Assembly (NCBI GenBank): GCA_027596195.1
Contig: JADGJG010000012.1
Location: 1 to 64,000, forward strand
DNA length: 64,000 nucleotides
DNA from: Podochytrium sp. JEL0797
Lineage: Eukaryota; Chytridiomycota; Chytridiomycetes; Chytridiales; Chytriomycetaceae
Reading direction: 5' to 3'
In this document: positions 1-13,048 of the stretch, piece after piece
Position numbering within the stretch: the first letter of the stretch is position 1
Layout: the number at the start of each line of letters is the position of its first letter
Position numbers and translations under genes: made by a program
The notes under the pieces: generated by a model
What the model was told of the DNA's origin: nothing
Seen by the model: only the letters and a program-made list of their open reading frames with translations
The model's database searches: none

Positions 1-79
<79 letters not shown>
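1..79. repeat. poly-C homopolymer at window start
   Basis: The first 79 bases are all C. No telomere-type repeat follows. It may be an assembly or sequencing artefact at a contig end, or a real homopolymer; the sequence alone cannot tell. Confidence 0.95.
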
Positions 80-80
<1 letters not shown>

Positions 81-477
81 TAGGCGTGATGGGGTGTTGG
101 GTGTGTACTTAAACAGTGAGGCGAGAGGTGGTTGTTTGGTTGAGAGGTCACGAGACTTGTGGAAATTCGGAGAGCGGTCGGACCTCGATAAATGAACGCG
201 TGGGTATAATTTAATAAAAGCGATAATATCAAAGACTAATGTGTATTCTACTTGGTTCTTTATCCCGGTTACTGGCTCGCACTGTCTCACAGAGGACCCC
301 TGCCAGCAACAAAGTGCCACCCAGAGTCCAGATCTACGTCAACAATGCCTAATTGAAAAAAAGATGAGTAATTGGGTACACATTTCCATTGTACTTCACA
401 TTCTCAAAGTTCATTGTTGTGCTGCATTGTTTTCGGGAATTTGACCCTCGAATCCAGTCCCACTGAAACCCAGACAC
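80..477. other. gene-free stretch upstream of Atg22-like gene
   Basis: No supportable gene is seen here. It holds an ACGCGT hexamer at 196-201 and an AT-rich patch near 205-240, and presumably the promoter of the following transporter gene. Confidence 0.5.
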
Positions 478-2233
478 ATGGCCACTCTATTAAAGAAGCA
501 TGTCCAACCGGAATCAAAGGCCTCCGTCGACAAGAATCCGGACGCACCCGCTGATCCCAAGGCGTATGGCCGAAATGTCGCTGTCGTACAAACTTTGGAA
601 TTGTGGTGACAACGACATCCTCTCGTTCCTGACTCTGAGTGAATTCTGAATTGCATCGTATTAGGGCATATTACCTGTTTTACAACGGTGATAACGGAGG
701 TGGTCCCAACAATGGTTTTGACGGGATCGTGAACCAAATGATTGGTCTGAACGCCGATTTGAATTTCCAAATGTACAACGCGACGCTACTTCCAGAAAAC
801 GCATTTCCATCCAATGCAACTTGTGGAAATGGAAACGCTCCTGATTGGTTCGTGTTCGCACATTTTTACTTCGTTGGATGAAACTTACCCCCATCCTCGC
901 ATTGTTTCATAGCATGGTGGGCTACGGAAGCATCCTGATTCCCGAAATCGCAATGTCAATGATTCAAAGTTGTCTTATGCAAGTGTCGTTTGCCGTCATC
1001 ATGTTGGCTATTGCGGGCTTCGGAGATTTCAAGTCCCACGGAATCAGCATTCTCTTTTGGGCAACCTCCATTTCCATCTCACTACACTTTCTGTTTGGGT
1101 TCGTGGACGTGAACACTGGAAACTGGGTCTTAGCACTGGTCATGCTGCTCGTGTGTCAAGTCTCGTACAATATCTCGTTGTCGTTCTTTTACGCGCAATT
1201 TCCCCGCCTCGCGGCACATATGCCGAGTGTCTACGCCAAAATCGACGCAAAATGCACTGCCAAGCAAGTAGATGATGAAATCGCGTTGCAACGGGCGCAT
1301 ATTTCCATGATCGCAACGTTCTGGTCCAACGTGGGATGGGCCCTCCCACTGCTTCTCTACCTCGGAATGCTATACACAATGAACCCAGACCCGAATGCTT
1401 TTCAAATCGACTTCATGTTTAACGTGAACGCGATCCTTTTCGGCGCTTATTGGGCGGTGTTTGCCATCCCGTATTACTTCCTGTCTGAGAAACGACACGG
1501 TCCTGAAATTCCTGACGACACCAACGTATACACTCTTGGTTTTGCGAAAGCGCGGGAGGCGTGGAGACTCCGCCGTGGGCTTCCAGAGGCCTGGCAGTTT
1601 TTGTTTGGATTCTTCGTTTTCAGCGATGGCGTTTCCTCCTCGGGGCTCATTATCCAGAATTATTTGCAAAGCCAGTACATCAACTACGACCTTTTGGAAG
1701 GCAGCTTTTTCGATTTCACACAAGCGGCCTGTTCCATGCTCGGATGCCTCGTATTCTGGAAAGTCCAACAACACTGGAACCTCTCCACAAAGACCATGCT
1801 CCAAACCTCCAACCTGCTAACTCTCCTCATGTGCGCGTGGGGCCTCGTAGGCCTTTTCTTCAACTCAATCGGCTACAAATCCACCGCCGAATTCTGGTTC
1901 TTCAACCTCGGCGCAGGCCTCTGGCAAGCCCCCATCTGGGCCCTCGAATTCACGTACCTCTCGGACCTCGTCCCCAAAAACAAAGTCCACCTCTTTTTCG
2001 GGTTTCTCTGCATTGTCAACAAGGGATGCACGTTTCTGGGGTTATGGGCAAATTATTTGATTACGGCGATTGCGCCGTCGACGCAGCAGGATTATCTTGG
2101 GTTTTTGCCTTGCACGGGGTTGGCGATTGTTGGGTTTGTGATTATGCAGAGGACGGATCCGGTGAAGGGACGGGAGGATGTGTTGGCGTATGAGAAGGCG
2201 GAACGCGAGCGCGATGAAAAACAGCCTTTATGA
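478..2233 (+). CDS. Atg22/UMF1-family vacuolar effluxer-like transporter
   Basis: A multi-pass membrane protein of about 543 residues. Known members of the family release amino acids from the vacuole after autophagy. Proposed exons are 478-605, 665-847 (or 853) and 913-2233, with phases that join exactly; the first two are less certain. Family landmarks are FLFGFFVFSDG in the middle, LVPKNKVHLFFGF and IVNKGCTFLG near the C-terminus, and about a dozen hydrophobic segments. The first exon ends in ...LELW and continues as AYYLFYNGDNGGG, matching the place of the first membrane helix, although the helix itself is poorly conserved. The tail is short, charged and cytosolic-looking (KAERERDEKQPL). 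The following membrane-protein gene begins within about 10 bp. Family call is firm; substrate is not shown. Confidence 0.8.
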
Positions 2234-2242
2234 TTCCCTGTG

Positions 2243-3330
2243 ATGATTAAAAGATTTGAACCTTGCTTCACGTGCAATCGAAAAAAGAAAAAACGCTCAT
2301 CATCTCTCCGCATGCCGTTCCAACGCCTCCCCACCGACGCCATCTTTGCTGTCCATGCAGTCACCACACCACAGATTGCCTCCGACGACCTCCTCACAGA
2401 AGCCAAATCGACTCTCACAGCAAGCTCTACAGACACCACAAGCCCCGCCTGTGCCAACTCCCAATGCAGCATCAGCCATCTCATGGTCGGCTCGGACCCT
2501 TCCTCTTTCTGGCAATCCGCACCCGATCCGACATGTGCGAACCAATGGATCCATGCGGCCTTTAACGAGGCGTATTCGCTCTATTCGTTCTCGATCGAGT
2601 TGAGTTGATGTTATCCATCCCCATCCTTTAAATCCTGGTAACAGGCTTCCTAACCCTCCCACCGCTCAGATACGGCTCCATCCCACACCCCTCCAGCGTC
2701 TCCCAACCGCAACCAAACACCCCCGTCACACCCGACTTCCAATTCCTCCTGTACACCCTCGACAACACCACAATCGACGCTACACAATCTCTCAGCTGCG
2801 TATCCTCCTCAGCAGCACTCACGTCCACCTCAACCGCGATCCTAGTGGTCCTCGACACATGCACTCTGCAATGGAAGAACGACGCGGCCGTGGGCGCGGC
2901 AGCTGCGAATGCGCATGGTGTTCGATGGACGTGGAGTTTAACGCGTGAACGTGGTGCGTCGGGGTGTCAAATGAATATCAACAACGTGAGTTGCAATCTG
3001 CTGCGCGGGGAATGCCCAAATCTCACTAGAAAAAATCACCAGATCATTCTCGCCGGAACATCAAGCGCCGCAAACGGAGTCAACGATCCCCCCGGAAACG
3101 TACCCTCAAATGAAGGGTCCGGTCCCGTATTGCCGCCGCCTCCTCCACCTCCAGTTTCGGATGCAGGAATCGCGGGAATCGTGATTGCTTCACTGGCTTT
3201 TATTTGTCTTTCCGTTTTTCTCGTGTTGTTCTGCATTCGCAGAAAGAATTTGGCGAAACGAAAGAGGGCGGGAAGGCTTTTGGTGGAGAGGGAAGTGGTG
3301 TCGGAGGAGTTTTTGTTGACCAGGCGATAA
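2243..3330 (+). CDS. single-pass membrane protein with proline stalk, unknown function
   Basis: Exons 2243-2603, 2645-2985 and 3043-3330 join in phase; the last intron is 57 bp, in frame, with a GTGAGT donor, so reading through it is also possible. The product has a Cys- and Ser/Thr-rich N-terminal region, a stalk with a run of seven prolines, then one hydrophobic helix (GIAGIVIASLAFICLSVFLV) followed by a basic stop-transfer patch (RRKNLAKRKRAGR) and a short cytosolic tail. This is the layout of fungal single-pass surface receptors or adhesins. No signal peptide is visible in the chosen start region; either Met at 2243 or 2312 may be used, or an upstream exon is missing. The family is not recognised. 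Confidence 0.6.
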
Positions 3331-4521
3331 ATTCATTGCGTAAACTTTACCCGATAATAATAATCTGCGTCGAATTTCTCCTGGCCAAGAGTCGGCATCT
3401 GACATGATTTCCGTTTGAACTTTCAAAAATTCCATCTCCTCTTGCGGCCATTAATGTTGGGACCGTTTTAATTAAGGATTAGGTACTCACTTGCGCCGCG
3501 GCACCACGCGTCCGATTATCGTCTCGAAATAATAGGTGCGTTCACCAAGAATATCGAGAAACGCGCCAGCATGGTATCGACTGTGTCTCAGTTCACCAGG
3601 GCCACCATCAAGATCCACTACGGTGGAGGTGTGATTTTGCGCTTGGACTTGTATATTCAAGCCACAAACTTTATACTAAATCACTTCCACGTGTACGCAC
3701 AAGTCATTGAGGAAATCCGAACAGTTTGTCTGGGACACAAGGTTTTCCGACGCTTCTGCGGCGACAGAACAAGTTGAGATTGATGCCATCATGGTTGATA
3801 TTCATCCACTCACGACATTCGTACAGCTGCTACCGGTATCCTTGCCTACGACGAGTTTCAACACTTCCTCTCGCAGAGCAGGAAGAACAAAACACCACAA
3901 GGAGGCACATCTCAAGGAGGGGTAACGCCAATTACTGTAGTCCAGTGGATCAAACCGAGCCGGCGGCTGATCACATTTGACTGACTTCAGTCCACCCCCG
4001 ATTTCCTCACGGCGGCGGCAGTACATGAAGTGCAATTTCATGTCTTCAACGTTTCATGTCTTCAACGGGAATTGGGGTTTTTGTGTGTTTTGTCCAAGGT
4101 TTCGGAGGGAACTCACACACCTACCTGCCATGATGTATAATTCCCTTAAAATTTAGTCAAACACGGCGGCGGCAGATGCGCTGCAGTCTATTTGGAAATC
4201 AAAATCAAACGGCGGCTGAAATTCGGCGTTTTGACATCATCTTCAACCAAGTCGAACTCCTGAACACCCAGTCTAAAATAGGGATGTCACCCCTCCAACA
4301 TCTCAGCCCTCACAACCCATCAACTTCCGTGTCACCAGTCGAGGAGGCTGTAGAGGGCCTTGCAATGATGGCATGCATGCATTATGTGGTTACGGGGGGG
4401 GGGCAATTCGAGTGGCATGAATCAAGACAGTTTCAAAATGACAAAAATAGGACGCAACTGTTTATCAGTTGTTGTAGGAATGAGACCACATGCAATCAAG
4501 CCAAAAAAACAATCAACCTAT
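3331..4521. other. gene-poor stretch with short repeats
   Basis: About 1.2 kb with no convincing gene. Small open frames exist (for example at 3571-3777 and 3726-3980) but none shows a domain or a consistent splice pattern. It holds a perfect 16-bp tandem duplication (4036-4067), two copies of CACGGCGGCGGCAG (near 4008 and 4162), two copies of CGGCGGCTGA (near 3961 and 4210) and a run of G near 4394. Confidence 0.5.
4036..4067. repeat. 16-bp perfect tandem duplication
   Basis: TTTCATGTCTTCAACG occurs twice head to tail with no mismatch, in the gene-poor stretch downstream of the cyclase gene. Confidence 0.9.
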
Positions 4522-7500
4522 TTATTTAAACATCTCAGACTCCAATGTGCACTGCATGCTCTTGTTAAGCTGCTTTTGAATTACATCGCATCGGAACTTG
4601 TAATCCATACTCTCAAAATAGCTAGTATATGCATGACCTTTTGCATTCAGCGCATCTCTTGCGAGTGAACTTGTCCCAACTTTCTTTCCTTCCAATGTAA
4701 CCTCAACCATCCATTGAAATGCAAGAAGTTGAATGGAGTGGTATTCTATGATGCCATAAACGTTCACTCCACGCACAATTTCTGTGCAGAACCGATGGCG
4801 CTTGCCCTGCCTCAATAGCAGTAATGATTTGCTCATAACACCCAGGATGAGAAATATTGGACTGGAACAGTTGAACTTGATTTTCAGGAGGAATTTCAGC
4901 AAATCCATTCCTATGCCTCCTTTTTCAGTCCTGTTTTGTGATGCCATCTCAGCTCGATCCTCAAAAATAAACCAGTCTGCAACTGAAAACAAAATCAGCA
5001 AGATTATTCCTGCTTGTTGAATCAATGCTGAATGTGTGAAGCTTTTGAGTTGCTTCAATAGCACTTGACAATGCTCTTCTGCTTGTTTCAGTTGCCTTGC
5101 TTCATCCTCTTTTTGGGCAGAGGAGTGCATCAATTGAATGGAAATATTCAAGCAACATGCTTGGAAAAGGAACCTCCTCTCATTGATTTCTTGACTGGAT
5201 GCATATCGCTGAGCACGTTCCAAATATGTTTTCCTTGCATCCTCAGTATTTCCCATGCTGCACTGGACCACTGCCTGTTGAATCAAATACAGCGAATATT
5301 CGAAATCATCACTGTGGATGTCACTGAACCATTTGAGAGTATGTTCTCTGTCATAATCTGCCCCAGAAAAGTCGCCCAATCTGCAAAATACCCAAAATTA
5401 GGCAATATTTTTAGAAACAGATCTTACATTGTCAACATCTCTACAATCCTTGAACGACCATAAAATGCACCTTGAGAAGTTCCTAAGCCAATTGCTGTGT
5501 TGATGTCTTCAAAAGTTGTGTAATGCACTAAAGCATCAGTCCAAAAGCCACACCCCCTTGCCAAATCTCCCTTGCTGCGAATTAATTCGGCATACATGGT
5601 TGTTTGTGCTGAAGTTGTATTGACAACATTGAAATCTGCTGACACCTTTTCAAACAGTTGTTGGCTGATTCCAGAAAGTGCATTGCTCAGTTTTTTGAAT
5701 GAAAACAGCATTATTGCCTGAGATGCAAGGAAGTATGTAGAGCAATAATGAAGTTTCCAATCTGTTTGGCCACAACCCAGCAGACAGGTGTCCAAAGTGC
5801 AATACAAGGCATATTCTGTTTGATTCTTGTTGGCAGACAGAATTTTGATGATACCACGAACAGATTGGGCAATGTTGGTGTACAATGTTTCAATCAATGC
5901 AAGCTTCTCTTGATCAGTTTGAGCTGCATTTGCTGCTCCTGCAAAGGCAGGAAATTTTTTGCACAACAAGGCCAGTGAAGTTACATATTGCTTGGCCGGA
6001 TCACAATGAATAAAGCTCATCACTCTTCTTATATACTGTAGTGTACACATAGTCTGATGCAATTTGTTTTTGGGCCTCTTGAATCCCATGTGTGCCAAAG
6101 ATTCATGAAAATGGTCCAAAGAACAATTTCGATTGCTAAAACAGCGTTAAAAATAGACAAAATACTGCAGTTAATACATACCCAAGCTCAAAATATATTT
6201 GTCCAAGCAGTTGGCTTTCTTTTGATAGCTGCAATTTGCTTGGCAACAATCCATTCTCATCACGCAATTGCTTCAATAATTGGTAATACTCAAGTGCTTC
6301 TGAAGTTTGGTACATTGAGGCTGACTCCTCAAATGCTTTCAAAATCAATCCATGTTTCCTGTCATAGTGTCCATTGATTTGCAAGAGGTGAAAAATCAAC
6401 ACTTCAGTGTAATACGACTTTCGATCAACACTGCTTTCATCTTTCAGTTTCGACTCATAGAAATTGGCAAACATCTCATGCATTTCTTCGCGCTTTGAAG
6501 GAATGACGGTGGATAATATTCCTTGTTGAATCAAGTAATGTGAAAAGGCAAGTGTGTAGGCTGTATCAACTCGTTTGATGAAGCGGTATTGATCAGAGTT
6601 GAGAATGAGATTTGAGAGGCTCGTGGGTGCACAATCAATTGATGAAAGCATTTGTTTGAAGTTGGTGTTTTCAATAATTTGGCTGAGCTCCATCAGGTCA
6701 AAATACTGCCCGCAAACTGCTGCCAGACGGAGAATGACTTTCAATGGAGTGGATAACTTGTCAAATCTTATAGATTTGTGATGAATTTTTTAGATAAATA
6801 ATTAGGCATCGAACAGAAAACGAAACTCACTGACAAACAATGGCACCCACTGCCTCATTTGGCAGTTCAATCGCTGATATTTCATTAATATACGTCAAAA
6901 CTCCATCTTTGACCATCAGTTTTGCTTCGTCAAAGAGCATGTTGATGAAAATGTGACACACAAGGGCTGTTCCGTGAGATCTCTCCAAAATGTCATATAC
7001 AAGACTTTCCCCAATCTTATCAACTGGGAGCAGCAAGTTTTTGAATTTGATCCTGAGGAGCTCTTCGACAGCATCAAATTGAAATGGCAGTATCTGAATT
7101 TCATGTTTTGAAAGAGATGCAAGTGTCGAGAATCGGTTCAAATGCATTCCATTCCATTCCTAAGTGAGAACGAAAATTTAAGCTTCAGAAATTGCCCAAC
7201 ATTTACTTACCTCTGAAGGTCGACACGATAAAATGAACAATACTGAAGGGCAATTTTTCAATAGCAATGTCAGCAAATCATATGAATGGCTGTCACACCA
7301 CTGAAGGTCATCAAAAAGCAATGCACATTTCACTCCAAGGGTTTCCAGGCTTTCAAAAATGCTCACGAAAATTCCAGACAGACGAGGTATAATATCAACT
7401 GCCATCTGACTGTTTGGGTCTATTACTCCTTCAGATATCCCGGGGATAAACTTCAGCAAGTCAATGTTGGATTGAGGCTCTCCCAAGTTGTTGAGAAATT

Positions 7501-10440
7501 TCACAATTGCAATATGATCAATGACTGATGAGCGAGTGCTGCGCAAAGCATTGGATTCTGCAGATCTTGATGCAAGCAAACTGGAAGATCCTGCAGCCAG
7601 ATATTCAGGATTCCGCAACAAAGCTTTTGAAATATCAGAGTTCTTGAATGAATCCTTGGACACTTTGAAAACGGAAGATCCTGAAAGCTCTTCATTTTTC
7701 AGTTTTGCAGATTGGACACGGACTCTTGATGCCAGGCTGAGCTGTGGGGATGCTGGTGCAGCAGACATAGCTTCCTGCGTATGCATTTGAGCAACTGTTG
7801 TCCTTCTGGCTGTCACCTTTTCAGCAATATCTTGAACAAAAGAAGATCGGCGTGGTTGTTTTGATACTCCGTCCAGGGATGAGTGGTGGATGTCCCCTCC
7901 TGACTGATCCTTTGTTAAAATAATCTGTGCTTGATCCATTGACGGGCTCTTTGTGGAGAACAGATTTGATAATCCTTGCGCAAATGATGCTCTTCGCGGT
8001 TGATGGAGTATAACTTCAAAAGATCCATGAGGTGCATTTGCTGCGGTATTGGGAGGAACAGGAGGGATGGTCATTCCAGGAATATGGGAAAAATTTCCAT
8101 TGCTTCCAAGATTGGGAGTGCTTTCCAAGATTGATAATGCCAATGATTTTCGTTTTTCTTGCGCCTCAACTGGGTTGTTGACAGAGTTTCGATTGGAGTT
8201 TCGATTGGAGCCAACGGATGCAGAACTCTTTCTTCCTTTTTTGCTTGAATTCGATGAAACCTCTTTCAAGTTGATTCGATGCTTGATATGTTGTGAAATC
8301 TCTCTCAAGAGCTCGCCAAAGATATAAAATGGTGCTTTCTGTTGGTGCTCAAGACTTTGGCAGAGGCTGCATGTGATGTCAGAGTTTCTTAACCATGTTT
8401 TCAACTTACCATGAAAACACGTTCTTTTCTTGCACAATTTGTCGCTCGCAGTGATTTCGCAATGAACTTTTTCCGACCCCACTTCTTCCAGTAATGAGAA
8501 GGCTTTCTTGATTCTTAGCTTTCCAGGAATCAATTATGGTCCTGATTTGAGTCATCTCCAAATCTCGTCCGACCAAGTGCTCCTTTTCCAACCTTTTCAA
8601 ACTACCAAGACCGCGAATCTTCCTGCTTGGACTATATATATGAACTGGTTCTGAAACTCCCTTGATGCTGACGGGCTCATAATCCGTTTTGAACGTGAAT
8701 TCCGACTTGCATCCATTGAATGTTTCTTCGTCACATATAATTGTCCCCTCACATGCAGAAAGGCACATTAAACGAGCTGCATTGTTCACACTCACTCCCA
8801 ATATTGTTCCATCGCAACGGCTTGAATTTCCAACGATTCCCGAAAACACGGGTCCTATGGCGATTCCGATGGAAAAATTCTTGCCAAAGAATCGACCAAA
8901 GAAACTGGACATGTGCAAGGCGGCTCCAATGACCAGCGGCGATTCGCCCTTTTCATGTGAAAATCCATCAAGTCCCCAAACCAGGAGTGCTGTGATTCCT
9001 TTATCGTCACAGTTGATTTGACGCAGACATCCTTCAAACTTTTGCAATGCGCTCAAAATAATCTCGGTTGCTTTTTGGAGTAATTGCAAGTTCATTTGTT
9101 CGTGAAGTGATTCCGGGGAAAATGTAGGAAGTTTGAGGAATAGAACAGACACATTGCGCAGCTGATCATAATTTGAAAACGCGCCGGAGATTGGGATATT
9201 GAGGCTTTGGTTAATTTCGGACAATGGCAACATGAGAGAATTCGCATGCTCGTTTGCAGCCGTTTGAATAACGCGTTTCGTTCCTTCATCCATAAAGACA
9301 GTTGCTCGTGTGACCACTGGAACTGAAGAGAAGTTCTCGTTCATCTGAGCTGGCGGAGATCGAGTAAAGTTGATTGCGTCTCCCAATTTCCCGAGATCGG
9401 CCACACCCTTCATCAATCGATTCGTGAGTTCGGATACATCTTCCTCAACAGATGATATGAGTCTGAATTTAATCCCGAGGCCCATCTTGCTTTGAGAATA
9501 TTTGGTCACTTCGGCCTGCATTTTTCTCGACAGGAACAGCATGAGCTCCGGGTTGAAGGCCAGCTCCCCTTCCCCACCATTCGCCAACATTCCAGCCGCA
9601 ATTTTCATGGACTCTCCCGCAATGAAATATTCGATTCGCGATTTGCTGTCTCCAACATGGATATGCGACGTTTTCCCGAATCCCAAACCAATGTGGATTT
9701 TGAGAGGTTGCGATTTGATTTCGAGAGCGCTTCCGTCCGTTAAGGAATTCCTATTCGGTGTAAGACCAGTTGTGTTGACTACTGATATTCGACGTTTTGC
9801 AATTGCTGGAATCTTGGATGGAGTTCGAGAAACTGATGGCTGTGGAGACGGTTGAGATACCGATTGCTTTCTCGAATCGGAATGCATCGAGGAAACTCGA
9901 CGTGCAAGGGGAATCTGTATCTGATAATCCCGAAAGAAGTACAACAGCTGCAAGCAGCAGAGCAGGGCTTTTGTTATCAGCAGCTCTTTTTCCGATTTGG
10001 ATAATGGAGTTGCCGAGGTCCTAAAAGCACGAGAGTCAACCGGAAAGTCGCATAAATTGACAAACTGTACCACGTGGCAATGACTGCGTCGCCCGAAAAC
10101 TTGACAACAGAACCATACGCGTCTTCGACGCATTTGATGATAATTTTTATCGGCGGGTTCAGCAACTCCTTGATTTTAGCGCAGCCGTCATTTCCATACA
10201 AGGTTTGCAAGTGACTCGTCAATTTTGAATAGCCTGAAGTATTCGAAAACGCGTCATCAGATCTGATTATTGTTCGCGTTTCGAAAACGCACCCGAAATA
10301 TCAATAATCGCGGTTAACCCAAAGTCCGAAACATCAGCCCATGGCGGTCCTTGAAAGTCCCGCCTTAAGATCAGATCACGGGTATGTTGCGGGACGAGGC
10401 TCAAGATGCACATTTCATCGGGCGGGGGAGCCGCGGACAT
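4522..10440 (-). CDS. soluble-adenylyl-cyclase-type class III cyclase with NTPase and helical tail
   Basis: Expected to make cAMP from ATP. Exons on the complement: 10440-10293, 10233-10071, 10020-8410, 8366-7211, 7159-6831, 6766-6182, 6135-5428, 5380-4522; all phases close, giving 1852 residues (human ADCY10 has 1610). The C1 half carries both metal-binding Asp motifs (TAIIDISGYSKL and VVKFSGDAVIATW) and the C2 half has GPVFSGIVGNSSR followed by VSVNNAARLM. A P-loop (GRSGVGKSS, about residue 620) and a Walker B segment (ALLFDDLQW, about residue 990) mark a STAND-type ATPase, then a long TPR-like helical region. Two Ser-rich insertions are odd: one in C1 with KRRISVV, and about 300 residues between Walker A and B with PRRAS, PRRSS and ARRTT. 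ADCY10 homologues respond to bicarbonate and occur in flagellated cells; those properties are inferred here. Upstream in-frame Met codons near 10566 are possible but less likely. Confidence 0.88.
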
Positions 10441-11549
10441 GATGGTGAGATTTCCAAAGGAAAGATTTACACTTGCGACTGAAGAAAAAAAACTGTGCCG
10501 AGCTGCGAGAGTCAGGAAAATGTTCAGAAACTCGAGATCGCGTTTGAACAGATGGAAAGATTGCAATATTTTCGCAATGTGTATGGTGGTATAAAAAAAA
10601 AGTTTTTAAACATTCCCTCCTGCCCCTCCAACGCATCTGCCACCATAGGCACCCCTGATCTCTCGTTTGTGAGCTGCCTGCCGCCTTATTCCCAGCATTC
10701 GACTCGATTCACCCTCACACCCGGCACCGCTCACCCACTTTGCAGCGGCCAAGCGCATTCAAAATGTTTTTTATTTCTGCCAGTCAGCGACTGGCCTATG
10801 CTCCTTGATGCCACAGCCTCTGTCGTCGTTTGTCAGCTATGCCGCAATATTCGTGACCATTATTTTCTCCAATCTCCGAACGCGTGTTGCAAATGCCGTT
10901 CACGAAACTGGTGTCGTTGGATCCAAGCCGCCCTCGCACCACCGGTCCTTAAAAGATTGAGATTTACTCTTTTTCCAGGATAATGTAAAAATATTTTGGA
11001 CAAGGGCGAAAGGGTTTCATTCTTTCCCTCAACACGCTCGACCCCATTGCGAGGTCTAAAAATCACCCCAATGGGCGTTATTCCTCCAAAATGTTGAGCA
11101 GCGAACCTCTTTAACGCTCGTTCATTTTAGACGTCTAACAAAAAATTTCAAATTTCCCTCCATCTTACAACGCTAGTTGTGACAAGGAAGAAGGTCTGGT
11201 CTTCATTGCGTGCCTGAAGGCACAAGTCCAGCCACGTTTTCAACTTAACGATGTAAATTGTGTCCAAAAAGGCGGGGGGGGGGAGGAAGCTGGTCTGCCA
11301 GAATCCGCAAATGTCTATATATCAAATTTCAACTCATGAATCCCTGTGCAAAAATAACTGGAACTCGGAAAATTATCCAATCGGCTCTTTATTATGACTT
11401 GCCCGTTTCGAATTGGTCAAAAGTTGACAACTGCAAGCACAAACACTCAATTTTTCAAGGAATTTCCCAGGTACTTGCCTCTTCATTCCTTGTGTTGTCC
11501 TTTCAATCTAAAAACGACTCACCAAAACTGTATATTCAAAAAAAAACCC
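10441..11549. other. intergenic, no gene seen
   Basis: About 1.1 kb between the cyclase start and the WDR89 stop. Several short open frames are present but lack domains, homology or splice logic. It includes a G9 run near 11275. It presumably holds the cyclase promoter. Confidence 0.5.
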
Positions 11550-12818
11550 TCAATTCCGCCACAAAGAAATCACCCCATCCTCCCCCCCACTCACAAGCCT
11601 CTGCATCCCCCGATTCCAATACACCCCTCTCACAATATCACGATGTCCCCCGTTCAATGTGTACACGAGCTCCATCGTGTCAAGCGCCACATTCATCACC
11701 GCAATGTCTCCGCTAAAGAAAAAAAACCAACGTCAACAAACACAAAAATGCGAGTTATACGAAAGAGGGGAGTACAAAAAACTCACTTCTGCTTCCCACC
11801 AACAAGATACAACCTCCCCTCCCCCGCATCAAACACCGAATCCACCAAATACTCGACCGCCCCAAACCCTCCCCCCACGTCGTTCCTCCTCACATCCCCG
11901 AAATCCTTGACAAGATCCGCATTCTCAAATTTATACAGCGCAAACGTTTCCACATGCGACTGAGCAAAAATGTATTCATTCTGGGGCCCAAAGAACCCGA
12001 GTTTATGGATCGAGTTGTAGTTGATGGTTTGGTAGAGGGAATCGTCTTCGGATAGGGTTGGTGTGAGGTTGTAGAGGTTGATGAGGCTAGTATTGAAAAT
12101 GTTAAAAGACATTTTGAAGGACCCCCACATTCCGCGTAATCCGAAAAACCATACTTGTCCGTCCCCCCCGAAACAAGAACCGTATCCACCGTCGGATGAA
12201 ACCGAACTTGAGTAATATCATCCGAATGACAATCAATAAACTGCGCGAGCGGTGCAGCCCCAGATCGCAAGTCCCTACCCAACAAAAAAAACGCGATCAA
12301 CTCTCCCACAACCAAGAACGCGACCCAAATCTCGATCTCACATACCACATAAGCAGTCTCGCAACATCCTCCCCCTCCGGTCCCGCTTTATACGCAAGCT
12401 CCGTCCCCGCCGCCAACACGGTCCCCGCCGCGTTCCGCGAGAGCGACAGAATAGCAGTTCCACCTACAAAAACACACCAACCTTCAGCACCTCAAGAACT
12501 CAAAAACAAGAATTAACACGCACCATTCAATTGCCCAACCGCACTCCCCACCCTCAAATCAAAAACCCCCACATTCCCATCCATCCCACCCACATACACC
12601 ACATTCCCATCCCCAGCGCCAAACACAACCTCACTAACGGGACTCGCAGTCGAAAGCGCCCCCGTGCACGTCAAGCTAGTCGGATCAATCACTTTAACGC
12701 TGCCAGACGAGCACGGAGCGAGGAGGACATTGTGGGTAGGCGAAGGTGTGATGTTGATGATGTAGTCTTCGGTTTGGAGTTGGGCCGTGAGTTTGAAAGG
12801 GGTCGTGGTGGAGGTCAT
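11550..12818 (-). CDS. WDR89: WD repeat protein, WDR89-like
   Basis: A beta-propeller protein of 331 residues, close to the 387 of human WDR89. Exons on the complement: 12818-12524, 12463-12346, 12274-12155, 12086-11787, 11712-11550, all in phase. Recognisable blades are GNVGVFDLR, the family-like segment CHSDDITQVRFHPTVDTV with SGGTD, VEYLVD with GRLYLVGG, GGHRDIVRGVYWN, and the terminal SGGEDGVISLWRN. WD repeats act as a protein docking surface; the precise role of WDR89 is not established. The upstream gap to the SNARE gene is about 230 bp. Confidence 0.82.
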
Positions 12819-13048
12819 GGCCGCGGGTTTGATCGTGTATGCGAAACAAGAAAAAAAAATCAAAACCAAAACGAAACCACGCGTTGGATAGAGTGGAGGG
12901 AGGGAACAGGTTTCTACTCGATATCTTCACTATTTGCATAACTTGGAAAGAGAAAAGGCAGTATCAAAAAAGTATAAATATTTCATCATCAGTCCACCCA
13001 GCGACACCTTCTCCCCCCCCCTTCTTGAGAGATAAAAACACCCAAAAA

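Noticed and set aside
1..79. Telomere
   Set aside because: Pure C with no TTAGGG-type or other periodic repeat.
3571..3980. Possible short genes downstream of the single-pass membrane protein
   Set aside because: Frames are short, overlap each other and show no family or splice pattern; left as gene-poor sequence.
10495..10983. Plus-strand frame upstream of the cyclase
   Set aside because: No domain, no splice logic and overlaps the likely 5' region of the cyclase gene.
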